Shown: in pieces, positions 1-5,298 of the stretch
Layout of the letters: every line of letters begins with the position of its first letter
Numbering within the stretch: position 1 is the stretch's first letter
DNA from: Hyphomonas sp. UBA5111
Lineage (GTDB): Bacteria > Pseudomonadota > Alphaproteobacteria > Caulobacterales > Hyphomonadaceae
Assembly: GCA_002414505.1 (NCBI GenBank)
Contig: DHZF01000132.1
Location: 2,749 to 8,108 of the forward strand
Length of the DNA: 5,360 nt
Reading direction: 5' to 3'
Program-made: the position numbers and the translations under genes
Notes under the pieces: generated by a model
The model's database searches: none
Told to the model about the DNA's origin: nothing
The model's input: the letters and a program-made list of their open reading frames with translations, nothing else

Positions 1-845
1 GCCGCGACGCCGCCCGCCACGACAAACCGCTTCGTGCCATCCCCCCCCGGATCAAATGCCTCCAGCGCCAGCGCGGCCTTAGTCGCAAGGATGTCGGTGA
101 CCGCGCTCTGGAAACTCGCGCAGAGATCCTTCATCCGGTCCTCATTCATCGTGTCCTCGGCCGCTGCGCGCGCAACAGCCGTCTTCAGCCCGGCAAAACT
201 CATGTCGAGGCCCGGCCGGTTCAGCAGCGGGCGGGGCAGGGCAAAGGCGTCCGGATTGCCACCCTCTGCGAGGCGCTCGACCGCAGGTCCGCCCGGAAAG
301 CCGAGCCCCAGCGTCTTGGCCGTCTTGTCGAAGGCTTCGCCCACTGCATCATCAATCGTCGAGCCCAGCCGGCGATAGTCTCCAAGGCCGCGCACTTCCA
401 GGAATTGGCAATGCCCGCCCGAAACCAGCAGCAGCAAATAGGGGAAGGGGCAATCATTGCCGAGCCGTGGGCTCAGCGCGTGCCCTTCCAGATGGTTCAC
501 CGCTACGAAGGGCTTGCCCGCCGCCTGCGCGATCGCCTTGCCGGTCATCATGCCAACCAGCACGCCGCCAATCAGGCCGGGGCCGGCTGTGGCCGCGACC
601 CCGTCGAGCTCTGAATAGGAAATCCCCGCTTCATGCATCGCGGCCTTCACGGTCAGGTCGGCCAGTTCCGCATGCGCGCGCGCGGCAATTTCCGGCACCA
701 CGCCCAGATACGGCGCATGCTCGTCCAGCTGCGTGCGGATCACGTCGGAGACCAGCTCGGCGCGCCCATCCTGCAGGCGCAGCACGGCGGCGGCGGTCTC
801 GTCGCAGCTCGTCTCGATGCCCAGAAGTGTCAGCGTTTGGCTCAT
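1..845 (-). CDS. tsaD: tRNA N6-adenosine threonylcarbamoyltransferase TsaD, 3' end beyond the window
   Basis: Reading the minus strand from the ATG at 845-843 gives 281 codons with no stop before the left edge. TsaD transfers the threonylcarbamoyl group from TC-AMP to A37 of ANN-decoding tRNAs in the cytoplasm, working with TsaB and TsaE; TsaC makes the TC-AMP. Visible hallmarks are GIETSCDET at residues 9-17, the NHLEGH metal site (H118 and H122), VSGGH at 141-145, [14 protein letters not shown] at 161-174, SFAGLKTAV at 216-224, and VAGGVAA at the cut end. The family is usually 340-360 residues, so roughly the last 70 are missing. Nothing looks degenerate. The start is forced because the ASKHA fold begins a few residues in, but there is no purine-rich Shine-Dalgarno directly before it and a GC hairpin sits there instead. 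The gene is divergent from the PRTase-like gene. Identification is very secure. Confidence 0.97.
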   Translation of the reverse strand, partial: MSQTLTLLGIETSCDETAAAVLRLQDGRAELVSDVIRTQLDEHAPYLGVVPEIAARAHAELADLTVKAAMHEAGISYSELDGVAATAGPGLIGGVLVGMMTGKAIAQAAGKPFVAVNHLEGHALSPRLGNDCPFPYLLLLVSGGHCQFLEVRGLGDYRRLGSTIDDAVGEAFDKTAKTLGLGFPGGPAVERLAEGGNPDAFALPRPLLNRPGLDMSFAGLKTAVARAAAEDTMNEDRMKDLCASFQSAVTDILATKAALALEAFDPGGDGTKRFVVAGGVA

Positions 846-846
846 A

Positions 847-864
847 GGGGGCATGTAAGCCCCC
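847..864. promoter_or_regulatory. Perfect GC inverted repeat abutting the tsaD start codon
   Basis: GGGGGC (847-852), loop ATGTAA (853-858) and GCCCCC (859-864) form a perfect 6-bp stem with a 6-nt loop, one base from the tsaD ATG. On the tsaD mRNA it would occupy the position where a Shine-Dalgarno is expected. The only G-rich stretch is in the distal arm, 14-19 nt before the ATG. It could damp translation initiation, act as a DNA operator, or be chance in GC-rich DNA. Confidence 0.4.
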
Positions 865-873
865 ACGCAAGAT

Positions 874-903
874 TTGGAAAGCTTGCCCCGCAGGCCCTAT
901 ACT
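874..903 (+). promoter_or_regulatory. Candidate sigma-70 promoter for the PRTase-like/globin pair
   Basis: TTGGAA (874-879) is separated by 18 bp from TATACT (898-903), which differs from the TATAAT consensus at one position. Transcription would begin at about 909-911. That would leave only about 5 nt before the ATG at 915 but about 20 nt before the TTG at 930, which bears on the start choice for the downstream gene. No transcript evidence is available. Confidence 0.45.
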
Positions 904-929
904 CAATCAAAACAATGGGAGAAACGATC

Positions 930-1787
930 TTGGCGACACCTTTCCGGTGGAATGTCGCCCGGCGGGAACAGCTGGGCGGCCTCATCAGCGGTCTCGCGCC
1001 CGGCGCGCCGCTCAACGACATGTTCCTCGAATCCCTGCGCTCGACGGCGGCGCGGGTGCTGGCCCATGCCAATACTTCAGACCTCGCCTTCATCGGCCGG
1101 ACGCCGGAAAGCCTCTATGATTACCTGTCCGGATGCCTCGAAGGCCTGCGCGATGTGCCCAGTCTTCACCTGGTCCAGTATTCCCTGCGCAATGCCGGGT
1201 CGATCAATCAGATCCCCGAGCCTGCTCTTGCGGGATTGTTCGACTATCTCAATTCCGAAGGTCTTGGCCCCAAGGCCATCGCCTCGGGTCCGCGCCCGAT
1301 TGCCCTTGTCGATTTCGTGGCGACGGGCGGGACGATGGAGAGCGTGATCCGCCTGATGAAACTGCAGGCCGAGCGGGAAGGGCAGGACTGGACCGCTGTC
1401 CAGCGCCGCCTGCGGATCATCGCCCTGCGTGTGCGGACCAAGAACGCGCCCAATACATGGCGCTGGCAACAGCACCAGGATTGGCTGCATTTCATTCCGG
1501 ACACGATCATCCGAAATGTCTCGGCCCCGGCGGCGTTTCTCTACTATCTCGGCAATGACCAGCCCAAGGTGACGGCGTCCTTCCATCCGGGCCGCTGGGC
1601 CGAAGAGACCGGCGCCGCGCGCCGCCCTAGCCGCGACCAGCAGGCCGCGCTCGATTTCGCCGTCCAGCTCTATGACCTCGGCCGCACGCGGGAGGAACGT
1701 CAAACCCTTGCCCGGCGCATTGCCCGCCACCACAAGATGCGCCAGCGCGCCACGCGGGGGCTGGTCCTCAAACTGCGTGGCGGATGA
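930..1787 (+). CDS. Phosphoribosyltransferase-like protein of unknown function
   Basis: The ORF encodes about 285 aa. I do not recognise a named family. What stands out is PIALVDFVATGGTMES at about residues 123-138, shaped like the PRPP-binding loop of type I phosphoribosyltransferases: a hydrophobic strand, an acidic residue, then TGxT. It has one Asp followed by Phe where the classic motif has two acidic residues. Upstream is FIGRTPESLYDYLSG (about 54-68). The C-terminal third is Arg/Lys-rich and ends KLRGG. There is no signal peptide or membrane segment, so it is presumably cytoplasmic. I chose the TTG at 930 because GGGAGA (917-922) lies 7 nt before it. The in-frame ATG at 915 (290 aa) has no Shine-Dalgarno and would be nearly leaderless from the promoter at 874-903, but it remains possible. 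Longer upstream starts would run into tsaD. The globin gene follows after 37 bp on the same strand. PRPP-related chemistry or binding is inferred from the motif only. Confidence 0.8.
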   Translation: MATPFRWNVARREQLGGLISGLAPGAPLNDMFLESLRSTAARVLAHANTSDLAFIGRTPESLYDYLSGCLEGLRDVPSLHLVQYSLRNAGSINQIPEPALAGLFDYLNSEGLGPKAIASGPRPIALVDFVATGGTMESVIRLMKLQAEREGQDWTAVQRRLRIIALRVRTKNAPNTWRWQQHQDWLHFIPDTIIRNVSAPAAFLYYLGNDQPKVTASFHPGRWAEETGAARRPSRDQQAALDFAVQLYDLGRTREERQTLARRIARHHKMRQRATRGLVLKLRGG

Positions 1788-1824
1788 GCTTGCCACGCCG
1801 GGCGGTCGCCCGGTAGGATTGCTT

Positions 1825-2226
1825 ATGACTGAGACCGCCCTCATCATTGCCTCGCTCGAACGCTTCGGCGAGCTCTGTGGCGATCCCGTGTCGCGCATTT
1901 ACACACGTTTGTTCGCCCAGCATCCCGAATATGAAGACCTGTTTGTCATGGACACAGATGGCGGCGTGCGTGGCTCCATGCTGGCAACCTGTTTTGACTG
2001 CATCATTGGCATCGCCGAAGGCAGCGACCTGCCGAGGTACGAACTTCAGGCTGCCCGCATGACGCATGAGGGCTATGGCGTTTCGGAAACCCAGCTTGAT
2101 GCAGTATTCATTGCTATCCGCGATACGTGCCGCGAGGCCCTTGCTGAAGCGTGGACCCCCGCGATCGAGGAAAGCTGGATCGAATTGCTGGCGCGGCTGG
2201 CGACCATTGGCCTGCAGGAGGTCTGA
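1825..2226 (+). CDS. Single-domain globin
   Basis: A 133-aa protein that is a globin fold from end to end. A proximal (F8) heme ligand is predicted at H81 in THEGYGV. That segment fits the bacterial-globin pattern of His, then Gly-Val, then an acidic residue, followed by a G helix and the WTPAIEESW stretch (about 110-118). The likely CD1 Phe is F40 in YEDLF. It resembles bacterial single-domain hemoglobins that bind O2 or NO, and it lacks the reductase domain of flavohemoglobins and any output domain. The start at 1825 has AGGA at 1815-1818, 6 nt upstream; earlier in-frame starts would overlap the preceding gene and have no comparable site. It sits 37 bp after the PRTase-like gene, probably in one transcript. 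An oxygen- or NO-related role is inferred from the family; a sensory role without heme is also possible. Distal-pocket residues cannot be assigned by eye. Confidence 0.85.
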   Translation: MTETALIIASLERFGELCGDPVSRIYTRLFAQHPEYEDLFVMDTDGGVRGSMLATCFDCIIGIAEGSDLPRYELQAARMTHEGYGVSETQLDAVFIAIRDTCREALAEAWTPAIEESWIELLARLATIGLQEV

Positions 2227-2247
2227 CTGCCCTGAGCCATCCAGTGC

Positions 2248-2279
2248 GGGGTCGGGATGTAAATTCGCTTCCCCACCCC
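2248..2279 (+). terminator. Imperfect GC hairpin after the globin gene, possible terminator
   Basis: GGGGTCGGGA (2248-2257) pairs with TCCCCACCCC (2270-2279) over 10 positions with one C-C mismatch and a 12-nt loop. It begins 22 nt after the globin stop, where a terminator would be expected. The following bases (ATATAGATGC) are not a T tract, so intrinsic termination would be weak. It could instead be an attenuating or 3'-stabilising structure. Confidence 0.4.
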
Positions 2280-2375
2280 ATATAGATGCTACGAACACAT
2301 CCGTGGAAGCGAACCCCATCATGTCTTCCAGCCCTGTCGCATAGGCAGGGGTGGCAGAGCTGTTGAGGAGGCGTC

Positions 2376-2483
2376 ATGCGCCTGCCACATGACACAGCAT
2401 TGCGAGCCCCTTCCGGGCAGCTTCGCCACGGGCATCTTTCTTGTGCTCCGCACCGGGAACATTTTGATGACAAAGATGAGTAG
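2376..2483 (+). CDS. Candidate 35-codon leader ORF overlapping the repeat-protein start
   Basis: The sequence GAGGAGG (2365-2371) is the strongest Shine-Dalgarno-like sequence in this gap. It lies 4 nt before an ATG at 2376, which opens 35 codons in a different frame from the repeat protein. The product begins MRLPHDTALRAPSGQ, is rich in His and charged residues, and has no signal peptide. It terminates at TAG 2481-2483, just past the candidate starts of the downstream gene at 2467 and 2476. That arrangement suits translational coupling, in which ribosomes finishing the short ORF re-initiate on the next gene. There is no homology support for the peptide, so it may simply be an untranslated leader with a chance ORF. 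Confidence 0.3.
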   Translation: MRLPHDTALRAPSGQLRHGHLSCAPHREHFDDKDE

Positions 2484-3147
2484 AATATCCGTCGGCCAGA
2501 TGCTTGGCGGACTGGCTGTATGGGGCGTGTTGGGGCTTGCTCCGATTGCGCAGGCTCAAACGACCATCCCCGATAATGCCAGTGAAAGATCTTATGCGGA
2601 TGGCTGGGCCTGCAATGCCGGGTTCAGGGCAGAGGGCGATGAATGCAAAAAGATCCCCGTGCCGGACCATGCCTATGCCACCGACTCCGCTTACGGGCGC
2701 GGCTGGGAATGTCATTACGGTTTCGCCCGGAAAGATGCAGTTTGCACCCCCATCACGGTGCCGACGAACGCGTATCTCGATTCCTTCGGGACAAGCTGGT
2801 CCTGCGCCCGGGGCTATGATTCAGACGGGTCGATTTGCGCCAAGATAACCGTGCCGCCGAACGCTCACCTGACGGACACCGAATATGGGTCAGGTTGGGA
2901 ATGCGAACACGGATACGCAGAGAGCAGGGACGCATGTGAGAAGATCAAGGTGCCCGAACATGGCTACCTCTCCAGCAGCGCCTATGGCGAGCGGTGGAAA
3001 TGTGAACGCGGATATCAGAAGTCCGGAGCCAATTGCGTACCTGTAGTGATGCCGACGAATGCGCATCTCAACTATGCGGGGGATGGCTGGGCCTGCAATC
3101 GCCCCTACGAGCAACTGGGCACGATCTGCGAGATACCGGCAAGATAG
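2467..3147 (+). CDS. Secreted six-repeat, twelve-cysteine protein of unknown function
   Basis: This is a 226-aa protein with an N-terminal Sec signal peptide. It has basic residues at 3 and 6, a hydrophobic core at about 8-27, and a likely cleavage after AQA at about residue 30. The mature part is six tandem repeats with the consensus VPxNAxL...YGxGWxC..GY......C. All 12 cysteines lie in them, at 49/60, 82/93, 113/124, 146/157, 179/190 and 210/221. Each pair has exactly CX10C spacing, suggesting one disulfide per repeat in the periplasm or outside the cell. I recall similar NAHLDYSGNDW-type repeats in uncharacterised proteobacterial exported proteins; the function is unknown and adhesion or ligand binding is only a guess. 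The start at 2467 has a modest GGGAA (2455-2459) 7 nt upstream. ATG 2476 also preserves the signal peptide. The start at 2389 would bury the signal sequence behind 26 extra residues. A short ORF with a better Shine-Dalgarno overlaps the start. Confidence 0.85.
   Translation: MTKMSRISVGQMLGGLAVWGVLGLAPIAQAQTTIPDNASERSYADGWACNAGFRAEGDECKKIPVPDHAYATDSAYGRGWECHYGFARKDAVCTPITVPTNAYLDSFGTSWSCARGYDSDGSICAKITVPPNAHLTDTEYGSGWECEHGYAESRDACEKIKVPEHGYLSSSAYGERWKCERGYQKSGANCVPVVMPTNAHLNYAGDGWACNRPYEQLGTICEIPAR
2560..3144 (+). repeat. Six tandem protein-level repeats, period 31 or 33 codons
   Basis: Successive first cysteines are 33, 31, 33, 33 and 31 residues apart. The two-residue difference lies between the NAxL segment and the GW: long units read like TDSAYG, TDTEYG and SSSAYG, while short ones read like DSFG and NYAG. 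At the DNA level, units 1 and 6 share a 19-bp identity (2598-2616 and 3081-3099). Units 3 and 6 share most of the bases around TGCCGACGAA. Confidence 0.85.
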
Positions 3148-3313
3148 ACTGGAAAACAGGTTGGTTTCTGAACGCTGTAGCCCGCGCACCTTGTAATTGA
3201 TGCATAAAAATCCGTAAGGAAACTATATTATTTCTGGCCTGATGTATGTTCGCTTGAGTCCCCCATATTAGGGAGACGGAACATCATTTCCGTGAAAACC
3301 GAAAGACAATATC
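3148..3313. other. AT-richer non-coding stretch with a small inverted repeat
   Basis: The 166 bp between the repeat protein and the 45-codon ORF are visibly richer in A/T than the flanking genes. I see no convincing promoter: TTGATG (3197-3202) and TATATT (3224-3229) are 21 bp apart, which is too far. GTCCCCC (3258-3264), loop ATATTA, and GGGAGAC (3271-3277) form a 7-bp inverted repeat with one mismatch. It could be an operator or a leader hairpin for the next ORF. No hairpin with a T tract directly follows the repeat-protein stop. Confidence 0.4.
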
Positions 3314-3451
3314 ATGTCCGACCATAAGAACGAAAAGAACCAGGACAAATCCGTCAAGAGCGCCGAGGCTCCGAAAGCACCTCAGCAGCAAGCTCCCGCG
3401 GCTGGCAAATCCCAGCCGAGTGCTCCGAATGCCAATCCAGCCAAGAAATAG
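3314..3451 (+). CDS. Small disordered hydrophilic protein, hypothetical
   Basis: A 45-codon ORF starting MSDHKNEKNQDK and ending NANPAKK. It is almost entirely Lys, Ala, Pro, Gln, Ser and Asn, has no cysteine, no aromatic residue and no hydrophobic segment, and is predicted to be disordered. I do not recognise it. Support for coding: about 62 percent of third positions are G or C although the surrounding DNA is AT-richer, and a strong hairpin follows about 55 nt after the stop. Against it: no clear Shine-Dalgarno (only GAAAG at 3301-3305) and a low-complexity composition. An in-frame TGA at 3293-3295 rules out a longer version. It stands alone between the repeat protein and the 100-aa protein. 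Confidence 0.5.
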   Translation: MSDHKNEKNQDKSVKSAEAPKAPQQQAPAAGKSQPSAPNANPAKK

Positions 3452-3505
3452 GACTGGACCGCTTGATGGCGTCCACCGGGCGGCCTGAGAGCGGTAGTGA
3501 TTCAG

Positions 3506-3543
3506 CTCCGGGGCCGGAAATGGCCCCGGAGATGGTTATTCTT
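3506..3543 (+). terminator. Strong 10-bp hairpin, probable rho-independent terminator
   Basis: CTCCGGGGCC (3506-3515) and GGCCCCGGAG (3522-3531) form a perfect 10-bp stem closed by a 6-nt loop (GGAAAT). A moderately T-rich tail follows (TGGTTATTCTT, 3533-3543). This is the most stable simple hairpin I found in the window. It lies about 55 nt after the 45-codon ORF and 100 nt before the next gene, so it probably ends the plus-strand transcript. The T tract is interrupted, so efficiency is uncertain. Confidence 0.65.
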
Positions 3544-3630
3544 CCCTGACTGAAAACTCAGAAGATTGATGAAAGCGTGATCCGAATCCTCGGGCACGTT
3601 TCCATGCGCTTCAAATAGGGAGACAACTTA

Positions 3631-3933
3631 ATGGTCAATCGCATTACCAAGAACATGGTCACCTTTCGCAATCCCTTCTGCCTGGGCGAGTTGGATGGCG
3701 AATACCCTGCTGGCGACTACACGGTCGAGACCGAAGAGGAACCGATCGACGGCGTGGCATTCCGGGCGTTTCGCCGCATTTGTACGACCCTCATCATCCG
3801 GCCGCCATCCGGCAAGACGGGAACTACGCGATTTATTCCGATCGACCCGGCAGATCTGGAATCCGCAATAGCGAATGATTACCGCGACATCGCGCGTGCC
3901 GAGAATGAAGGCATGCAAAAAGGCGGCCTCTAA
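3631..3933 (+). CDS. Conserved hypothetical protein of about 100 aa
   Basis: A 100-aa soluble protein with the pattern VTFRNPFCLGELDGEYPAGDY followed by VETEEEPIDGVAFRAFRR and later IPIDPADLESAIANDY. From memory this matches a family of small uncharacterised proteins common in rhizobia and other alphaproteobacteria. In these, an F-x-x-PF-x-L segment precedes a YTVETxEE motif and a PIDP stretch near the end. No function is known to me, and there is no signal peptide or membrane segment. The start is well supported by AGGGAG (3617-3622), 8 nt before the ATG; M9 is a weaker alternative. It stands alone, preceded by a terminator-like hairpin, and runs convergently towards the methyltransferase with 22 bp between the two stop codons. 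Confidence 0.8.
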   Translation: MVNRITKNMVTFRNPFCLGELDGEYPAGDYTVETEEEPIDGVAFRAFRRICTTLIIRPPSGKTGTTRFIPIDPADLESAIANDYRDIARAENEGMQKGGL

Positions 3934-3955
3934 CCCGCTTCACTGCGAAGGTCTG

Positions 3956-4792
3956 TCATGATTGAGCTGTCGTTTTCCAGCACGCTGCCGTGAAGACAAT
4001 CTCGTCCCCTTCGACAAAGTCCATCAGCGCGCCCCGGACCGCTTCGGTCACCTTGTCGCGGGTCTCCTCGTCCACGCCCTGTGCCATCGCATAGCCGACC
4101 GGACCCATCAGCGAGACATAAACGTCCAGGGTCGAGAGGGGAAAGCGGCAGGGCACGTCGATCTTTTCGCTCGCAACATCGCTCCAGCCGGCCTCTGACA
4201 GGATGCGCTCCACCCGCGCCGCATCCGCAAAGCCGAACTGGCCTCGCGCGTCCGGCTCCCGCGCCGGCAGGCCGGGCAGCAGGGGACGGGCGGCGGTCTC
4301 GGCGGCGGTCATGAACGGGTTCTCCTCCGGTCCGCGCCAGCTGAACATGGTCAGGGTCGTGCCCGGCTGCGCGGCGCGGTTCAGATTGCGGAACGCGGCG
4401 ACCGGGTCTTCAAAGAACATCACCCCGAACCGGGACGTGATCATGTCGAAGCTTCCGGCTTTGAAAGGATGGGTCTGCGCGTCGGCGACGATGAACTCCG
4501 CCGTCGATCCGGTTTCGGCGGCGCGTTTCCTCGCATGGGTGATCATGGTTTCGGAGATATCGAGGCCGAGACAGTCCGCGTCCGGCCCCAGCGCCTCCGC
4601 CATGCCCAGCGTCGTCGCGCCTGTACCGCAGCCGATGTCCAGCACAGATGTCGCGCCTGCCGCCGTCACGGCCTTGACGAGAATGTCCGCGAAGGGCTGG
4701 AACGCCGTATCCAGCAGGGTCTGGGCCCGCACCCAGGCCTTGCCACCGGGGCCGTTCCACATCTCTTCCTGATCCTTGTTTGCCATACTCAT
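3956..4792 (-). CDS. Class I SAM-dependent methyltransferase, substrate unknown
   Basis: A 278-aa cytoplasmic Rossmann-fold methyltransferase. SAM-binding motif I is VLDIGCGTG (residues 50-58), the ribose-binding acidic residue is D78 in GLDIS, VADAQ at 102-106 contacts the adenine region, and FDMITSRFGVMFFEDP (115-130) is the post-motif strand. The N-terminal MWNGPGGKAWVRAQTLLD (11-28) is typical of a UbiE-like stand-alone group whose substrates are mostly unknown. It lacks the cysteine pairs expected of ArsM arsenite methyltransferases. I chose the ATG at 4792 because GGAG lies 9 nt upstream; M3 (4786) is close behind. A start at 4831 has no spaced ribosome site and would overlap the promoter -10. 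It is divergent from a MerR regulator with a MerR-type promoter pointing at this gene, so it is probably induced by whatever signal the regulator senses. Confidence 0.9.
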   Translation of the reverse strand: MSMANKDQEEMWNGPGGKAWVRAQTLLDTAFQPFADILVKAVTAAGATSVLDIGCGTGATTLGMAEALGPDADCLGLDISETMITHARKRAAETGSTAEFIVADAQTHPFKAGSFDMITSRFGVMFFEDPVAAFRNLNRAAQPGTTLTMFSWRGPEENPFMTAAETAARPLLPGLPAREPDARGQFGFADAARVERILSEAGWSDVASEKIDVPCRFPLSTLDVYVSLMGPVGYAMAQGVDEETRDKVTEAVRGALMDFVEGDEIVFTAACWKTTAQS

Positions 4793-4829
4793 CGTGTCGC
4801 GCTCCTTGTCTTTGCGATCTTGTGGAGGC

Positions 4830-4860
4830 ATCCTGCCACTTCAAGTCGACTTTAGGTCAA
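4830..4860 (-). promoter_or_regulatory. MerR-type over-spaced promoter and operator dyad for the methyltransferase
   Basis: On the minus strand, TTGACC (4860-4855) and CAGGAT (4835-4830) are separated by 19 bp, the long spacer characteristic of MerR-activated promoters. Centred in the spacer is the perfect palindrome AAGTCGACTT (4843-4852), within a 20-bp imperfect dyad ACTTCAAGTCGACTTTAGGT (4838-4857) that pairs at 8 of 10 positions. The dyad resembles the E. coli SoxR box as I remember it. MerR proteins bind such dyads and twist the DNA to realign -35 and -10. The MerR gene starts 10 bp beyond the -35, so binding would probably also repress the regulator. Confidence 0.7.
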
Positions 4861-4869
4861 GAGTGTATC

Positions 4870-5298
4870 ATGGAAATTTCCGATGTTGCCAAACAATCCG
4901 GGATACCGGCGTCCACCCTGCGCTATTATGAAGAGCGCGGCCTGATCCGCTCGACAGGGCGGCGCGGCCTCAGGCGGCTGTTTGATGCGGATGTGCTGGA
5001 GCGTTTGGGCCTCATCTCGCTCGGTCGCGCGGCGGGCTTCACGCTGGACGAGATTGCCGCGATGATGTCCCCGGAAGGTCCGCGCATCGAACGCGCCGCT
5101 CTCATCGCCAAGGCCGACGAACTGGACGAGAAGATCCGTCAAATGACGATCATGCGCGACGGCCTGCAACACGCCGCCAATTGCCGTGCCCCCAGCCATA
5201 TGGAATGCCCCACCTTCCGCCGCATCCTCCGCGCCGCAATGACGGGGAAGATTTCGGCGAAGGGGAGTCCGGTCGGGCTGACAAGCCGGAAGGGCTAG
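4870..5298 (+). CDS. MerR-family transcriptional regulator with a C-X7-C sensor loop
   Basis: A 142-aa one-component regulator. The N-terminal winged helix-turn-helix is at 3-26 (ISDVAKQSG, TLRYYEERGLI), with the wing RRGLRRLFDADVLERL at 31-46. A dimerisation helix runs about 73-100. A C-terminal loop holds C105 and C113 in C-X7-C spacing with H110, followed by CPTFRRIL. CueR has the same C-X7-C spacing followed by Pro, so thiolate metal binding or thiol redox sensing is plausible. However, the helix position that aligns by eye with CueR Ser77 (monovalent sensors) or Cys (divalent sensors) is Pro71. It lacks the four-cysteine cluster of SoxR. The start at 4870 keeps the helix-turn-helix at the usual 2-3 residues from the N-terminus; its ribosome site (AAGAG, 4859-4863) is weak. 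It is divergent from the methyltransferase, its likely target, and its stop codon overlaps the lepA stop. Confidence 0.92.
   Translation: MEISDVAKQSGIPASTLRYYEERGLIRSTGRRGLRRLFDADVLERLGLISLGRAAGFTLDEIAAMMSPEGPRIERAALIAKADELDEKIRQMTIMRDGLQHAANCRAPSHMECPTFRRILRAAMTGKISAKGSPVGLTSRKG

Noticed and set aside
633..914. Upstream extension of the PRTase-like ORF to the ATG at 633
   Set aside because: It would run antisense through the first 70 codons of tsaD; the extra residues are the GC shadow of that gene.
1077..1898. Long minus-strand ORF (273 codons) opposite the PRTase-like gene
   Set aside because: Its product is Arg/Gly/Ala-rich with no recognisable motif and it spans two convincing plus-strand genes; it is a GC-bias shadow.
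2598..3099. CRISPR-like or DNA satellite repeats
   Set aside because: The repeats are diverged at DNA level and kept in frame at protein level with conserved Cys, Trp and Gly; they are coding repeats.
3278..3302. EcfG general-stress promoter (GGAAC) before the 45-codon ORF
   Set aside because: GGAAC is present at 3278-3282 but there is no GTT-type -10 at 16-17 bp downstream.
4203..4772. Plus-strand ORF of 189 codons opposite the methyltransferase
   Set aside because: The minus-strand frame carries clear SAM-binding motifs; this one is low-complexity Ser/Ala/Arg with no family features.
3956..4792. Arsenite methyltransferase (ArsM) under a metal-responsive regulator
   Set aside because: The protein lacks the conserved arsenic-binding cysteines of ArsM, and no other ars gene is in the window.
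4838..5298. SoxR and its SoxR box
   Set aside because: The dyad resembles a SoxR box, but the regulator has only two cysteines and not the four-cysteine iron-sulfur motif, so it is another MerR subfamily.
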